Assembly: GCA_905339215.1 (NCBI GenBank)
Contig: CAJPFN010000017.1
Coordinates: 1-64,000, forward strand
DNA length: 64,000 nucleotides
Origin: Rhizobiaceae bacterium
GTDB taxonomy: Bacteria > Pseudomonadota > Alphaproteobacteria > Rhizobiales > Rhizobiaceae
Direction of reading: 5' to 3'
Positions 24,814-34,289 of the stretch are shown here, piece by piece (within the stretch, counting starts at the first letter, position 1; every line of letters begins with the position of its first letter). A model generated the notes under the pieces. It searched no databases, was not told the origin of the DNA, and saw only the letters and a list, made by a program, of their open reading frames with translations. Both the position numbers and the translations under genes were made by a program.

Positions 24814-26691
24814 ATGATCACTATCAACGACCTGTCGCTGCGCATCGCCGGGCGGCTCCTCCTCGACCACGCCTCGCTGACCCTGCCGGCCGGCGCCAAG
24901 GCCGGCCTGGTCGGCCGTAACGGCACCGGCAAGACGACGCTTTTTCGTGCCATCACCGGCGATCTTTCCGCCGAGACCGGGTCGATCGGCCTGCCGAAGA
25001 ACACGCGCGTCGGGCAGGTCGCCCAGGAGGCGCCAGGAACCGAGGAACCGCTGATCGACATCGTGCTCAAGGCCGACGTCGAGCGCGCCGCGCTGATGGC
25101 CGAGGAGAAGACGGCGACCGATCCGCACCGCATCGCCGAGATCCACACCCGGCTGGCCGATATCGACGCGCACTCGGCGGAGGCGCGGGCCGCCACCATC
25201 CTCGCCGGCCTCGGCTTCGATGCCGAGGCGCAGAAGCGGCCGGCATCGTCATTCTCCGGCGGCTGGAGGATGCGCGTGGCGCTCGCCGCCGTCCTATTCG
25301 CCGAGCCGGACCTGCTGCTCCTCGACGAGCCGACCAATTACCTCGACCTCGAGGGCACGCTGTGGCTTGAGACCTACCTGTCGAAGTACCCGCATACGGT
25401 GTTGCTGATCAGCCACGATCGCGACCTGCTCAACCGGGCGGTCAGCTCGATCGTGCATCTCGACCAGAAGAAGCTGACCTTCTGGCGCGGCGGCTACGAC
25501 CAGTTCGAGCGCCAGCGCGCCGAGCAGGCGGAACTGCAGGAGAAGAGCCGCGCCAAGCAGGAAGCGGCGCGCAAGCACCTGCAGTCTTTCGTCGACAGGT
25601 TCCGCGCCAAGGCCTCGAAGGCGCGCCAGGCGCAGTCGCGCATCAAGGCACTGGAGAAAATGAAGCCGATCGCCGCCGTCATCGACGATACGGTCAGGCC
25701 ATTCACCTTCCCGGAGCCGATGAAGACGGTCGCTTCGCCGATCGTCGCCCTCGACGGCGTTTCGGTCGGCTACAGGCCCGGCGATCCCATCCTGCGCCGG
25801 CTGTCGCTCCGGATCGACGCCGACGACCGCATCGCGCTGCTCGGCGCCAACGGCAACGGCAAGTCGACCTTCGCCAAGCTTCTTGCCGGACGGCTGAAGG
25901 CAGAGACCGGGACGATGACGGTGGCGCCGGGGCTGAAGGTCGCCATCTTCGCCCAGCACCAGATGGACGATCTGCGCGCCGAGGAAAACGCCTACGAGCA
26001 TGTGCGCCGGCTGATGCCCGACGCACCGGAATCGAAGGTGCGCGCCCGCGTCGCCCAGTTCGGCCTGACGACGGAGAAGATGAACACGCCGTCGAAGGAT
26101 CTCTCCGGCGGCGAAAAGGCCCGCCTACTGATGGGGCTCGCCGCCTTCGACGGGCCGAACCTGTTCATCCTCGACGAGCCAACCAACCACCTCGACATCG
26201 ACAGCCGCGAGGCGCTGGTACATGCGCTCAACGACTTCCCCGGCGCCGTGATCCTGATCAGCCACGACCGACACCTGATCGAGGCGACGGCGGACCGACT
26301 TTGGCTGGTGAAGGACGGCTCGGTGAAGTCCTATGACGGCGACCTGTCGGACTACCGCCAGGAGGTGACGGGCGTCTCGGCCGACCGGCGCGAACGCCGC
26401 GAGGCGGAGAAGGCGTCGAAGGCCGACCGGCGCCGCGACGCGGCGCAGCGCCGCCAGGCGCTCGAGCCGCTGGCCAAAGAGATCCGCGCCACCGAGGCAC
26501 TGATGGAGCGCATCCGCAAGCGCATCGACGGCATCGAGGACCAACTGGCCGACCCCAGACTCTACGAAAAGGACCCGACGGCGGCGACGAAACTTGCCAA
26601 GGAGCGCTCGGACCTGTCCAATGCGCTCGCGGGGCACGAGGATCGCTGGCTGACGCTGTCGGCAGAATACGAGGAAGGCATCGCCGAATGA
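24814..26691 (+). CDS. ABC-F family ATPase (YheS/Uup-like)
   Basis: This 625-aa soluble protein contains two ABC domains and no membrane part. The first has Walker A GRNGTGKT (residues 34-41), signature SFSGGWRMRVALA and DEPTNYLDLE. The linker is helical and basic (RAKASKARQAQSRIKALEKMKPI), the ABC-F arm/linker motif. The second has GANGNGKST, DLSGGEKARLLMG and DEPTNHLDID. The C-terminus is a coiled coil. ABC-F proteins act on the ribosome E-site to resolve stalls or confer antibiotic tolerance. ATG at 24814 is preferred; an ATG 15 nt upstream is possible. It is coupled to the next gene. Confidence 0.95.
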   Translation: MITINDLSLRIAGRLLLDHASLTLPAGAKAGLVGRNGTGKTTLFRAITGDLSAETGSIGLPKNTRVGQVAQEAPGTEEPLIDIVLKADVERAALMAEEKTATDPHRIAEIHTRLADIDAHSAEARAATILAGLGFDAEAQKRPASSFSGGWRMRVALAAVLFAEPDLLLLDEPTNYLDLEGTLWLETYLSKYPHTVLLISHDRDLLNRAVSSIVHLDQKKLTFWRGGYDQFERQRAEQAELQEKSRAKQEAARKHLQSFVDRFRAKASKARQAQSRIKALEKMKPIAAVIDDTVRPFTFPEPMKTVASPIVALDGVSVGYRPGDPILRRLSLRIDADDRIALLGANGNGKSTFAKLLAGRLKAETGTMTVAPGLKVAIFAQHQMDDLRAEENAYEHVRRLMPDAPESKVRARVAQFGLTTEKMNTPSKDLSGGEKARLLMGLAAFDGPNLFILDEPTNHLDIDSREALVHALNDFPGAVILISHDRHLIEATADRLWLVKDGSVKSYDGDLSDYRQEVTGVSADRRERREAEKASKADRRRDAAQRRQALEPLAKEIRATEALMERIRKRIDGIEDQLADPRLYEKDPTAATKLAKERSDLSNALAGHEDRWLTLSAEYEEGIAE

Positions 26692-27494
26692 CGGTTCGGG
26701 TCGAGCGCGATGGTGCGGTCACGGTCGTCACGATCGACCGGCCTGCCGCGCGCAACGCCGTCGACCCGGCCACCGCGCAGGCGCTGTTCGAGGCCTTTGT
26801 CGCTTTCGACCGTGACGACGACCAGGGCGTCGCGGTGCTGACCGGCACCGGCGGGGCGTTCTGCTCCGGCTTCGACCTCAAGGCGGCCGCCCATAGCCTC
26901 GACGAGCGCTGGTTCGCTGAACATGCGCTCGATCCCGCCTTCGACGGACGCGACGACCACCCGCGCAAAGGGCCGATGGGTCCGACCCGCCTGACGCTTT
27001 CGAAGCCGGTGATCGCGGCAATCGCCGGTCCGGCCGTCGCGGGCGGCATGGAACTGGCGCTCTGGTGCGACCTGAGAGTGATGGAGCGTTCGGCCTACAT
27101 GGGCGTCTACTGCCGGCGGTGGGGCGTCCCGCTGATCGACGGCGGCACGGTCAGGCTGCCGCGCATCGTCGGCCACGGCCGCGCCATGGACCTGATCCTC
27201 ACCGGCCGCAAGGTCGAGGCAGACGAATGCCTGGCGATAGGGCTCGCCTCCCGCGTGGTCGATGATGGCGAAGCGCTATCGGCCGCGCACGAACTGGCGC
27301 AGGACCTGGCGCGTTTCCCGCAGGCCTGCATGCGCGCCGACCGCGCGTCGGCGCTCGCGCAGTGGTCACTCGGCGAACCGGCGGCGTTGAAGTCGGAGTG
27401 GCGGAGCGCCGCGACGTTCCGCAGCGAAGGTGCGGCAGGCGCCGCCCGCTTTGCCTCCGGCAAGGGGCGCGGCGGCGACTTCGGCGACCTCTGA
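26688..27494 (+). CDS. enoyl-CoA hydratase/isomerase (crotonase) family protein
   Basis: This 268-aa protein has the crotonase fold: VVTIDRPAARNAVDPATAQAL at the N-terminus, the CoA-binding loop GAFCSGFDLK, the oxyanion loop IAGPAVAGGMELALWCDLR, and LPRIVGHGRAMDLILTGR. The second catalytic Glu of true hydratases is not obvious (WGVPLIDGGTV), so the reaction is uncertain; such proteins are often called crotonase/enoyl-CoA hydratase family. It begins inside the ABC-F stop (ATGA), so the two are cotranscribed despite no evident functional link. Confidence 0.9.
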   Translation: MTVRVERDGAVTVVTIDRPAARNAVDPATAQALFEAFVAFDRDDDQGVAVLTGTGGAFCSGFDLKAAAHSLDERWFAEHALDPAFDGRDDHPRKGPMGPTRLTLSKPVIAAIAGPAVAGGMELALWCDLRVMERSAYMGVYCRRWGVPLIDGGTVRLPRIVGHGRAMDLILTGRKVEADECLAIGLASRVVDDGEALSAAHELAQDLARFPQACMRADRASALAQWSLGEPAALKSEWRSAATFRSEGAAGAARFASGKGRGGDFGDL

Positions 27495-27506
27495 ACTTGC
27501 CGCGAG

Positions 27507-28127
27507 CTACTTCCGGCCGCCACCCAAACGTCCCCAGCGCGGCGCCGGCGGTTTGGAGTTCGGATTGCCCGGGCGCTTGCCGCCTCGCGTCAGCGCGATA
27601 ATGAAACCCGCGGCGCCGACGGCCATCAACACGTAGCCGAACGGCATGGCGCGCGGATCGGGCTCGGCCGCCCCGCCGCGCAGGACGAGATCGACGCTCC
27701 GCATCTCGATGCCCTCGGCATCGCCCGGTCCGACGGTGAATAGGTAGTCGCCGCTGTCGAGCTTGGTCATCACGCCCGCCTCGTCGCGGTAGATCTGGTC
27801 ACCGCTCTGCGGACTGTCGGATCGCGGCGTGACGTTGACGAAACCGATCGTCTCGGCGAGCACGGTACGGCCGGCAGTCGACGCGGTGAGCGTCAAGACC
27901 GTTCGGTCGCCGCTCAGCCGCGGCGTTCCGACGGAGACCATGTCGACCAGTACGCGGACCGGCGCATCCGACCAGTCCAGCGAAACGGTTACCGGTCGGA
28001 ACCCGCTGTCGCGCTCAAAGACCCGCCAGGTTCCGATCGTGTCGCCGGAGAAGTTGCTCAGCACGAAGGGATAGACGATCCCGACGGCTGACCCAGCGAG
28101 GAAGACGAGGAAGAAGAAGACGCGCAT
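27507..28127 (-). CDS. two-TM membrane protein of unknown function, paralogue A
   Basis: This 206-aa protein has an N-terminal transmembrane segment (residues 3-24), an extracytoplasmic beta-rich domain of about 140 residues, a second transmembrane segment (PFGYVLMAVGAAGFIIAL) and a cytosolic basic, Pro-rich tail ending PPAPRWGRLGGGRK. The arrangement and tail match the next gene upstream (paralogue B), notably DPRAMPFGYVLM versus DPRLQPVGFILL. I do not recognise the family. It is the last gene of the pepA-holC minus-strand unit and converges on the crotonase gene. Confidence 0.75.
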   Translation of the reverse strand: MRVFFFLVFLAGSAVGIVYPFVLSNFSGDTIGTWRVFERDSGFRPVTVSLDWSDAPVRVLVDMVSVGTPRLSGDRTVLTLTASTAGRTVLAETIGFVNVTPRSDSPQSGDQIYRDEAGVMTKLDSGDYLFTVGPGDAEGIEMRSVDLVLRGGAAEPDPRAMPFGYVLMAVGAAGFIIALTRGGKRPGNPNSKPPAPRWGRLGGGRK

Positions 28128-28232
28128 GGCCGAAATCCGGTTGCCGGCCGCAGGCTGGCGGGCGGGCTACGGCTACACCGAAGTGCCGTCGACCGGAAGG
28201 GGCACGCAAGGTACGCGGACATGCACTACCGA

Positions 28233-28826
28233 TCAGGCTCCGTTCCGGCCCCATTTCGGCGCCGGCGGCGGTTCCGGGCGCCGGCGGAAACTCAACAGGA
28301 GGCCGATGCCTCCGACAACGAGGAGGATGAACCCGACAGGCTGTAGGCGCGGGTCGAGGTCGAGCGCGCCCGCGTTGACGGTCAGTTCGATTGCCGTGAT
28401 CGCCGGATCGAGGCCGGGGGTGACCTCCAGCTCGATCGTGTGGCGGCCGTCTAGCCGCTGATCGACGACGATCATCTCGCGATAGACGGTGCCGCCGTCG
28501 GCCTCCCGCACGGGATCGTTGGGGAGGAGGAAGATCTCCTCGAAAGCGGCATCGCCCTTCTCGTCGCGCGCGGTCAGTGTGAAGACGGCATGGCCATCGC
28601 CGGCGCGTAGCGGTGCGTTCACGTGGACGGCGAGCGTGAAGAAGAACGGCGCTTCCGGCGGAGCCAGCATTACTTCCGCCTGTTTAAAACCCTCATCGAC
28701 GGCAAAGAGCGTCAGGCGAGCGATCTCGTAGCCCGGCAGGCGTTCCACCGCCTTCGGAAGGCCGATACCCAGCAGCACGCCTACGGCGAGCATCAGGAGG
28801 AAGGCGATCCGCAGGACCCACTTCAT
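28233..28826 (-). CDS. two-TM membrane protein of unknown function, paralogue B
   Basis: This 197-aa protein has the same architecture as paralogue A: an N-terminal transmembrane helix (MKWVLRIAFLLMLAVGVLL), an extracytoplasmic domain with alternating strands (FFFTLAVHVNAPL, HAVFTLTAR, HTIELEVTPG), a C-terminal helix (VGFILLVVGGIGLLLSF) and a cytosolic Pro-rich tail ending PPPAPKWGRNGA. The ATG at 28826 begins the first helix; the longer upstream frame lacks conserved features. It lies 61 nt downstream of holC. The function is unknown. Confidence 0.75.
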   Translation of the reverse strand: MKWVLRIAFLLMLAVGVLLGIGLPKAVERLPGYEIARLTLFAVDEGFKQAEVMLAPPEAPFFFTLAVHVNAPLRAGDGHAVFTLTARDEKGDAAFEEIFLLPNDPVREADGGTVYREMIVVDQRLDGRHTIELEVTPGLDPAITAIELTVNAGALDLDPRLQPVGFILLVVGGIGLLLSFRRRPEPPPAPKWGRNGA

Positions 28827-28887
28827 GGCCGGCCATTCCGCGCGGCGCGGACGGGACGCCGGCGTTGCTGCGCCAGGCACCGCATGA

Positions 28888-29337
28888 CTACGCCTTCCGC
28901 TCCCATCGACGGTCGCCGGTCTGCTGCCAGTAGGTAACGTCATGGCCGGCAGCACGCACCGACTTCCAGTGCCCGCGCGCGGCCTCGACCTGCTGGGCGT
29001 CGTGACCGTCGAAGACGAATACGACGCGCAAATACCCAGAAAGGTCCGGCGGCTCGGCGCCGTCGACGAGAAAGCGGATCTGGGCGGCGTTCGGGTTGTC
29101 CGTTTTCGTCGTCAGCAGAACGGGCTGCTCCGACGCAAACGGGTCGCGGTCGGTGCCGTGGGCGAGAAACGCATCTTCACGATAGACCCAAAGATGCGCG
29201 TCGAGTGCGTCGCGGCGCTCCTCGCCGCCGGTCTGCGCGACGACACGCCAGCCGCGCTGCAGGCTCTTCTCGAGCAGAGGCGGCAGCGCTTCCTCGAGCG
29301 TCGATTCGGTCAGGTGGTAGAACAGAACCTCCGTCAC
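28888..29337 (-). CDS. holC: DNA polymerase III chi subunit
   Basis: This 149-aa protein matches HolC: FYHLTESTLEEALPPLLEKSLQRGWRV at the start, HLWVYREDAFLAHG, FASEQPVLLTT and NAAQIRFLVDG, then RVVFVFDGHD. Chi links the clamp loader to single-strand binding protein during replication. It lies 6 nt downstream of pepA, the classical pepA-holC pair conserved from E. coli to Rhizobiales. Confidence 0.95.
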   Translation of the reverse strand: MTEVLFYHLTESTLEEALPPLLEKSLQRGWRVVAQTGGEERRDALDAHLWVYREDAFLAHGTDRDPFASEQPVLLTTKTDNPNAAQIRFLVDGAEPPDLSGYLRVVFVFDGHDAQQVEAARGHWKSVRAAGHDVTYWQQTGDRRWERKA

Positions 29338-29343
29338 CGGCCT

Positions 29344-30837
29344 TCAGCCCTCGTAGTGGTCCCTGACGAGGCGATCGAGCAGGCGCACGCCGAAACCGGA
29401 GCCCCAGGACTGGTTGATCTCGCTCGACGGCGACCCCATCGCGGTTCCGGCGATGTCGAGGTGAGCCCAAGGCGTATCCTTGACGAAGCGCTTGAGGAAC
29501 TGCGCTGCCGAGATGGCGCCGCCGTAGCGGCCGCCGATATTCTTCATGTCGGCGTTCTTCGAGTCGATGAGCTTGTCGTATTCGGGTCCAAGCGGCATGC
29601 GCCAGACCTTCTCCTGCGTAGCCTGGCCGGCGGCGAAGAGGCGGTCCGCGAGGACGTCGTCGTTGGCGAAGAGCCCGGCGTGATGCTGTCCCAGGGCCAC
29701 CATGATCGCACCCGTCAGCGTCGCCAGGTTGATCATGAAGCGGGGGCTAAACTCCTCATTGCAGTACCACAGCGCATCACAGAGCACGAGCCGGCCTTCG
29801 GCGTCGGTGTTGAGCACCTCGATGGTCTGGCCGGACATCGAGGTTACGATGTCGCCCGGCCGCTGCGCGTTGCCATCGACGCTGTTTTCCACGCAGCCGA
29901 TGATGCCGACGACATTGGCCTTCGCCTTTCGCGCGGCAAGCGCGTGCATCAGGCCGACGACCGCCGCAGCGCCGCCCATGTCGCCCTTCATGTCCTCCAT
30001 CCCGGAGGCCGGCTTCATCGAGTTGCCGCCGGTGTCAAATGTCACGCCTTTGCCAACGAAAGCGATCGGACGGTCACCCGCCACACCGCCGTTCCAGCGC
30101 ATGACGATCAGCCGCGGCGGCCGCGGCGAACCCTGCGCGACGCCGAGCAGCGCGCCCATGCCGAGCTTCTTCATCTCCTTCTCGGTGAGTACGGAGACGT
30201 CCACGCCGAGCGACGACAATTCCTTCGCCTTCGCTGCGAATTCCACGGGTCCGAGGGCGTTGGCGGGCTCGTTGACGAGATCACGGGCGAGTATGACACC
30301 GTTGGCGACGGCTTCCGCCTCGGCGTACGCCTTTTTCGCCGCCGACGGATTGGCACAAAGGAAGGCGATCCGGGCCGTCTTCGACCCGTTGCGCTCCTCC
30401 CCCTCGCCCTTGCGGGTCCTGTACTTGTCGAAGGCATAGGACCTGAGCAGCAGCCCGCCGGCGACGCCCGCGGCTTCCGCGCCTCCAATCGCGGTTCCCG
30501 GCAGATCGAGGACGACCGAGACGTCGGACGACTTGCGGAGCGCAGCGAAGATGGCACCGCCGATGCGCATCCACGCGTGTTCGTCGAGTGAGGACTCCTT
30601 GCCCGTTCCGATCGCAACGAGGCGGTCAAGGCCGCCTCCTTCCGGTGTCAGCAGTTCGAGGCTCGTCCCGGACTTGCCGGTGAAATCGGCGACCTTGAAG
30701 GCCTTGTCGAAGACGCGCGCCGGATCGCAGGCCCTGGCGGCTTCGCCCAAACCCGTCTCCTCCGCAGAAAGCACGACGACGGTCCCCTTCCTGGGCGTCG
30801 CGATCTTCGCGAAGGAGATGATCGGTCTGGGGGGCAT
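29344..30837 (-). CDS. pepA: leucyl aminopeptidase (M17)
   Basis: This 497-aa enzyme removes N-terminal residues using two divalent metals. Catalytic and metal-binding motifs are [32 protein letters not shown] and [28 protein letters not shown] is also typical. The ATG at 30837 is preceded by AAGGA; the open frame extends further but without conserved sequence. It is the first gene of the unit pepA-holC-paralogue B-paralogue A. In E. coli PepA also binds DNA at cer; whether that holds here is unknown. Confidence 0.97.
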   Translation of the reverse strand: MPPRPIISFAKIATPRKGTVVVLSAEETGLGEAARACDPARVFDKAFKVADFTGKSGTSLELLTPEGGGLDRLVAIGTGKESSLDEHAWMRIGGAIFAALRKSSDVSVVLDLPGTAIGGAEAAGVAGGLLLRSYAFDKYRTRKGEGEERNGSKTARIAFLCANPSAAKKAYAEAEAVANGVILARDLVNEPANALGPVEFAAKAKELSSLGVDVSVLTEKEMKKLGMGALLGVAQGSPRPPRLIVMRWNGGVAGDRPIAFVGKGVTFDTGGNSMKPASGMEDMKGDMGGAAAVVGLMHALAARKAKANVVGIIGCVENSVDGNAQRPGDIVTSMSGQTIEVLNTDAEGRLVLCDALWYCNEEFSPRFMINLATLTGAIMVALGQHHAGLFANDDVLADRLFAAGQATQEKVWRMPLGPEYDKLIDSKNADMKNIGGRYGGAISAAQFLKRFVKDTPWAHLDIAGTAMGSPSSEINQSWGSGFGVRLLDRLVRDHYEG

Positions 30838-31009
30838 GGCAGTTCCTTTGGCGGGAGGGCAGTCGTTGATGGGCGCGACCATCGGCAGTTTCGCCCGCTT
30901 TTGCAAGGCCCGCGGAGGCTGCGGAAGGCCGAAGCGCCCGTCACTTCCGGAATAACGATTGACGCCGGAGCCGCGGCATGGGACGTGCGCCGAAAGCAAC
31001 GAGGCAGGC

Positions 31010-31813
31010 ATGGGCGACACGGTGAAAGGCGGACGGAAATCCGCGGTCGGGGCAGGGCTCGCACCCTTCTCCTCACCTGTGGCAGCGGCGAGCCTTGGTA
31101 TCGCGCTCGTCCTTGCCCTTCTGATCTTCCACGGGTTCCCGGCGATAGACCGGGCAGTTAGCGGCCTCTTCTTCGTCGACGCAGCTTGCCCCGCCGGTCA
31201 GACGCATGGCGCGATCTGCGGCATCTTCCCGGCCGGCCATTCCGCGATCCTCAGTACGGTTCGCCAGTTCCTGCAGCACCTGCCGGCGGCAATCGCCACG
31301 GGTCTCGGCGCCGCCTACGTCACCCGGCTGGCAATGGGCACCCCGGCCCGGGATCCGTCGATGACACCGCTAGCGACGGCACTCCTCGCCTATCTCCTGT
31401 CGGTGGGTCTTCTCGTCAACGGGCTGCTCAAACCGTTTTCGGGGCGGCCCCGTCCCCTTTATTCCGAACCTTTCGGTGGCGCCCTGCCCTTCGTGCCGGC
31501 GGGCGAGTTCACCAACTACTGTCCGTCGAACTGTTCCTTCGTCTCGGGAGAGGCCGCGGCGGCAGCGTGGCTGATCGGCGCGGTGGCGCTCCTGCCGCAA
31601 CGGTATTCTTCGCTACGGCTGCCGGCCTTCCTCGCTGCCGTCGTCTATGCCGTCGCGACCAGCACGCTCAGAATCTCGTTCGGCGCCCACTATCTCTCGG
31701 ACACTGTCGTCGCGGCCCTTGCAACCTTGACGATATTCGCCGTTCTGGCGGGGTTCGAGGTGCGACACAGGAAAACGCCGCGGCCCGGCGAGACCTTCGG
31801 ACTTTCGGCGTAA
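31010..31813 (+). CDS. PAP2 family membrane phosphatase (variant SGE motif)
   Basis: This 267-aa protein has about six transmembrane segments and the three phosphatase motifs: K141-x6-R148P149 (KPFSGRPRP), a central motif, and R221-x5-H227-x3-D231 ([11 protein letters not shown]). The central motif reads SFVSGEAA, with Glu181 where most PAP2 enzymes have PSGH. Related enzymes remove phosphate from lipid A, phosphatidylglycerol phosphate or undecaprenyl diphosphate. It lies upstream of the LPS-export operon and divergent from pepA, which makes an envelope lipid substrate plausible but unproven. Confidence 0.85.
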   Translation: MGDTVKGGRKSAVGAGLAPFSSPVAAASLGIALVLALLIFHGFPAIDRAVSGLFFVDAACPAGQTHGAICGIFPAGHSAILSTVRQFLQHLPAAIATGLGAAYVTRLAMGTPARDPSMTPLATALLAYLLSVGLLVNGLLKPFSGRPRPLYSEPFGGALPFVPAGEFTNYCPSNCSFVSGEAAAAAWLIGAVALLPQRYSSLRLPAFLAAVVYAVATSTLRISFGAHYLSDTVVAALATLTIFAVLAGFEVRHRKTPRPGETFGLSA

Positions 31814-31999
31814 GCCATTGTTAACCTTGTCTGTTCGCCGATTATTAGCCAATACCGTCGACGATCCGAATGGACGGCACGAAGTCTCGCGGGCGGAGAC
31901 GGAGGGCGATGGCCGGTTGCGCTACCGGGATAGGGCGGATAGTTTTCGCATCCTGAGCACGCCGGGCAGCGCAGGCGATACGTTGGACAGTTCCCGCTG

Positions 32000-33202
32000 A
32001 TGAAGATCGTCGAACGCTACATTCTGCGCCGAACTCTCTCCATTGCCGTCATCGCCCTTGTCTGGACGCTCGCGATCGTCTGGACGGTACAGGTCCTGGG
32101 ACGAATCAACGTCGTTACCGACAGCGGTCAGTCGGCACTGACGTTCCTGCATCTCGCGACCCTCCTGATGTCGTCGGTCGTCCCCGTCATCCTGCCGTTC
32201 GCGGTGATGATCGCGGTCGCGCAGACACTGACCGTCATGAACAACGACTCGGAACTTGTGGTCATCAGCGCCGCCGGCACGCCGCGCAAGGCGACAATCC
32301 GGCCCATTCTGGTCGTCGCGATCGGGGCCTGCGTCCTGTCCTTCTTCGTGCAGAACGTCGTCGACCCACAGGCCAGGATCGGCGTCCGCACGCTGCTCGC
32401 CAAGGCCAGCGCCGACCTCCTGTCGTCCGTCGTCCAGGAAGGCAGTTTCCGAAAGATTCAGAACGGCCTGTTCGTACAAGTCGGTGAACGGCTGCCGGAC
32501 GGGCGTCTCGGCCGGATCTTCGTCGCCGATTCACGACAGAAGAACGTCGACCTCGCCTACTACGCAAAGGAAGGAGTGGTGACCGACGCAAACGACCGCG
32601 GCCTGCTGGTGATGACCGACGGGGTCGTGCACCGGAGGACGCCTGCAGGCGAAGTCTCCGTCATCCGCTTCGCTTCCTACACGCTCGACCTCAGTGCATT
32701 CGCCTCGGCAAAAGCCTACCTCGTGATCGGCGCCGGTGACCGCGGAATATTCTACCTGGCCGATCCCGATCCGAACGATCCGATGTTCAAGTTCAACCCG
32801 CAAGAATTCCGGGCCTTCTTCCATATCAGGTTGGCAGAATGGATCTATCCGCTCGTCTTCGGTCTGCTTGCGATTGCCGTCGCGGGCGACGCGCGCTCGC
32901 ACCGCGAGGCCAGAATCCCTCCGCTCGCGGCCGCACTGGCCATGGCCCTCGTGGTGCGCTGGCTCGGCTACTACGTCGGCAACCAGGCCGAATCGAAGGA
33001 GGTGTTCATCCCCTTCCTCTACGCAGTTCCGTTGGGCTCCATGTCGATCTCGATATGGTTCATCGCGACTAACCGGACACTTGAATTGCCCGTTCACTGG
33101 CTCGATCGGATCAACGCACTGGTCACGGCGGCCGCCGACCGGCTGACGGTACTCCGCCTCCGTCTGCTTGGCGCCTCGCGGATCGCAAGGGGCGCCGGCT
33201 AG
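32000..33202 (+). CDS. lptF: LPS export ABC transporter permease LptF
   Basis: This 400-aa inner-membrane protein has the LptF/LptG fold: two N-terminal helices (YILRRTLSIAVIALVWTLAIVWT start, LLMSSVVPVILPFAVMIA), a large periplasmic beta-jellyroll (about 130-270), and four C-terminal helices. Motifs such as NDSELVVISAAG and the later NPQEFRAFFHIRLAEWIYPL are typical. With LptG and the ATPase LptB it extracts LPS from the inner membrane. The stop is followed 1 nt later by lptG; the promoter probably lies in 31814-31999. Confidence 0.95.
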   Translation: MKIVERYILRRTLSIAVIALVWTLAIVWTVQVLGRINVVTDSGQSALTFLHLATLLMSSVVPVILPFAVMIAVAQTLTVMNNDSELVVISAAGTPRKATIRPILVVAIGACVLSFFVQNVVDPQARIGVRTLLAKASADLLSSVVQEGSFRKIQNGLFVQVGERLPDGRLGRIFVADSRQKNVDLAYYAKEGVVTDANDRGLLVMTDGVVHRRTPAGEVSVIRFASYTLDLSAFASAKAYLVIGAGDRGIFYLADPDPNDPMFKFNPQEFRAFFHIRLAEWIYPLVFGLLAIAVAGDARSHREARIPPLAAALAMALVVRWLGYYVGNQAESKEVFIPFLYAVPLGSMSISIWFIATNRTLELPVHWLDRINALVTAAADRLTVLRLRLLGASRIARGAG

Positions 33203-33203
33203 C

Positions 33204-34289
33204 ATGGGGTGGACCCTCTCCCGCTACTTCTTCTTTCGCTACCTCTCGATCACAGTCGGGTTGTTCGTTGCGATCGCAACGCTGGTGCTCATCATCAACT
33301 TCACCGAACTCTCCTCGCGCACCGGCGACGTGCCCGGATTCACCGCATCCGCCGTACTTGTCATCTCCGCCATGCGGGTTCCCATGGTGATGCAGCAAGT
33401 CGTGCCGTTCATCGCGCTGATCTCGGCGATGACGATGCTGGTCACGCTCAACCGCAAGTACGAACTCGTCGTGGTAAGGTCTGCCGGCGTATCGGCCTGG
33501 CAATTCCTCCGCCCTGCCGCGTTCGGCGCGCTGCTATTTGGCCTGTTCACGATCGGGATCATCAATCCGATCGCGGCGGTCGGGCTCACCAACTCGGAGG
33601 CACTCGAGGCAGGATACCGCTCCGGCAAGTCGAACGAGATCGCCGCCGCTGGAGCGCCATGGATCAAGCAAACGACACAGGAGGGCGAGGCAATCATCGG
33701 CGCCCGCGCCGTGCTCGCCCAGGGCACCGAACTCGTCGACGCATCGGTCTTCCGCTTTGACAGCGACGGCACGCTCGTCGAACGAATCGACGCGGCACGC
33801 GCCTTCCTTCGCGATGGCTTCTGGGAACTGCAGAAGGTCGAAAGGCGGCGGAAGGGCGGGCCGGCCGAGAAGATCAAAACCCTTGAAATCGCGACCAACC
33901 TGCGCCCCGAGTTCGTCGAGGAAAGGCTCGCGCGGCCCGAAGCGATCTCGCTGTTCGAACTGCCTCGCAAGATCGACGTCGCCCGCTCGTTCGGGCTAAA
34001 AGCCAACGCTTACGCGATGCAGTTCCACTCTCTCGTCGCGCTCCCGCCCCTTCTCGTCGCCATGACCCTTATCGCAGCTACGGTTTCGATGCGCTTTGCC
34101 CGCATGGGCCAATCCATAACGATGATTTTGGGTGGCGTCGTGGCCGGCTTTCTGCTTTATGTTGTGTCGGTTCTGGTCAAGGCATTCGGTACGGCGGGAT
34201 TCGTGCCGGCACCGATCGCGGCCTGGCTGCCTGTCGTGGTGGCGACATTCTTTGGGGTGACGTATCTGCTTTACAAGGAGGACGGTTAG
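33204..34289 (+). CDS. lptG: LPS export ABC transporter permease LptG
   Basis: This 361-aa protein pairs with LptF: TLSRYFFFRYLSITVGLFVAIA as the first helix, VMQQVVPFIALISAMTMLVTLNRKYELVVVRSAG with the conserved coupling-helix region, a periplasmic jellyroll, and C-terminal helices (ALPPLLVAMTLIAATVSMRFAR). It starts at ATG 33204 directly after lptF; its TAG stop shares a G with the lptD GTG start. Together these genes form the standard lptFG-lptD unit of alphaproteobacteria. Confidence 0.95.
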   Translation: MGWTLSRYFFFRYLSITVGLFVAIATLVLIINFTELSSRTGDVPGFTASAVLVISAMRVPMVMQQVVPFIALISAMTMLVTLNRKYELVVVRSAGVSAWQFLRPAAFGALLFGLFTIGIINPIAAVGLTNSEALEAGYRSGKSNEIAAAGAPWIKQTTQEGEAIIGARAVLAQGTELVDASVFRFDSDGTLVERIDAARAFLRDGFWELQKVERRRKGGPAEKIKTLEIATNLRPEFVEERLARPEAISLFELPRKIDVARSFGLKANAYAMQFHSLVALPPLLVAMTLIAATVSMRFARMGQSITMILGGVVAGFLLYVVSVLVKAFGTAGFVPAPIAAWLPVVVATFFGVTYLLYKEDG

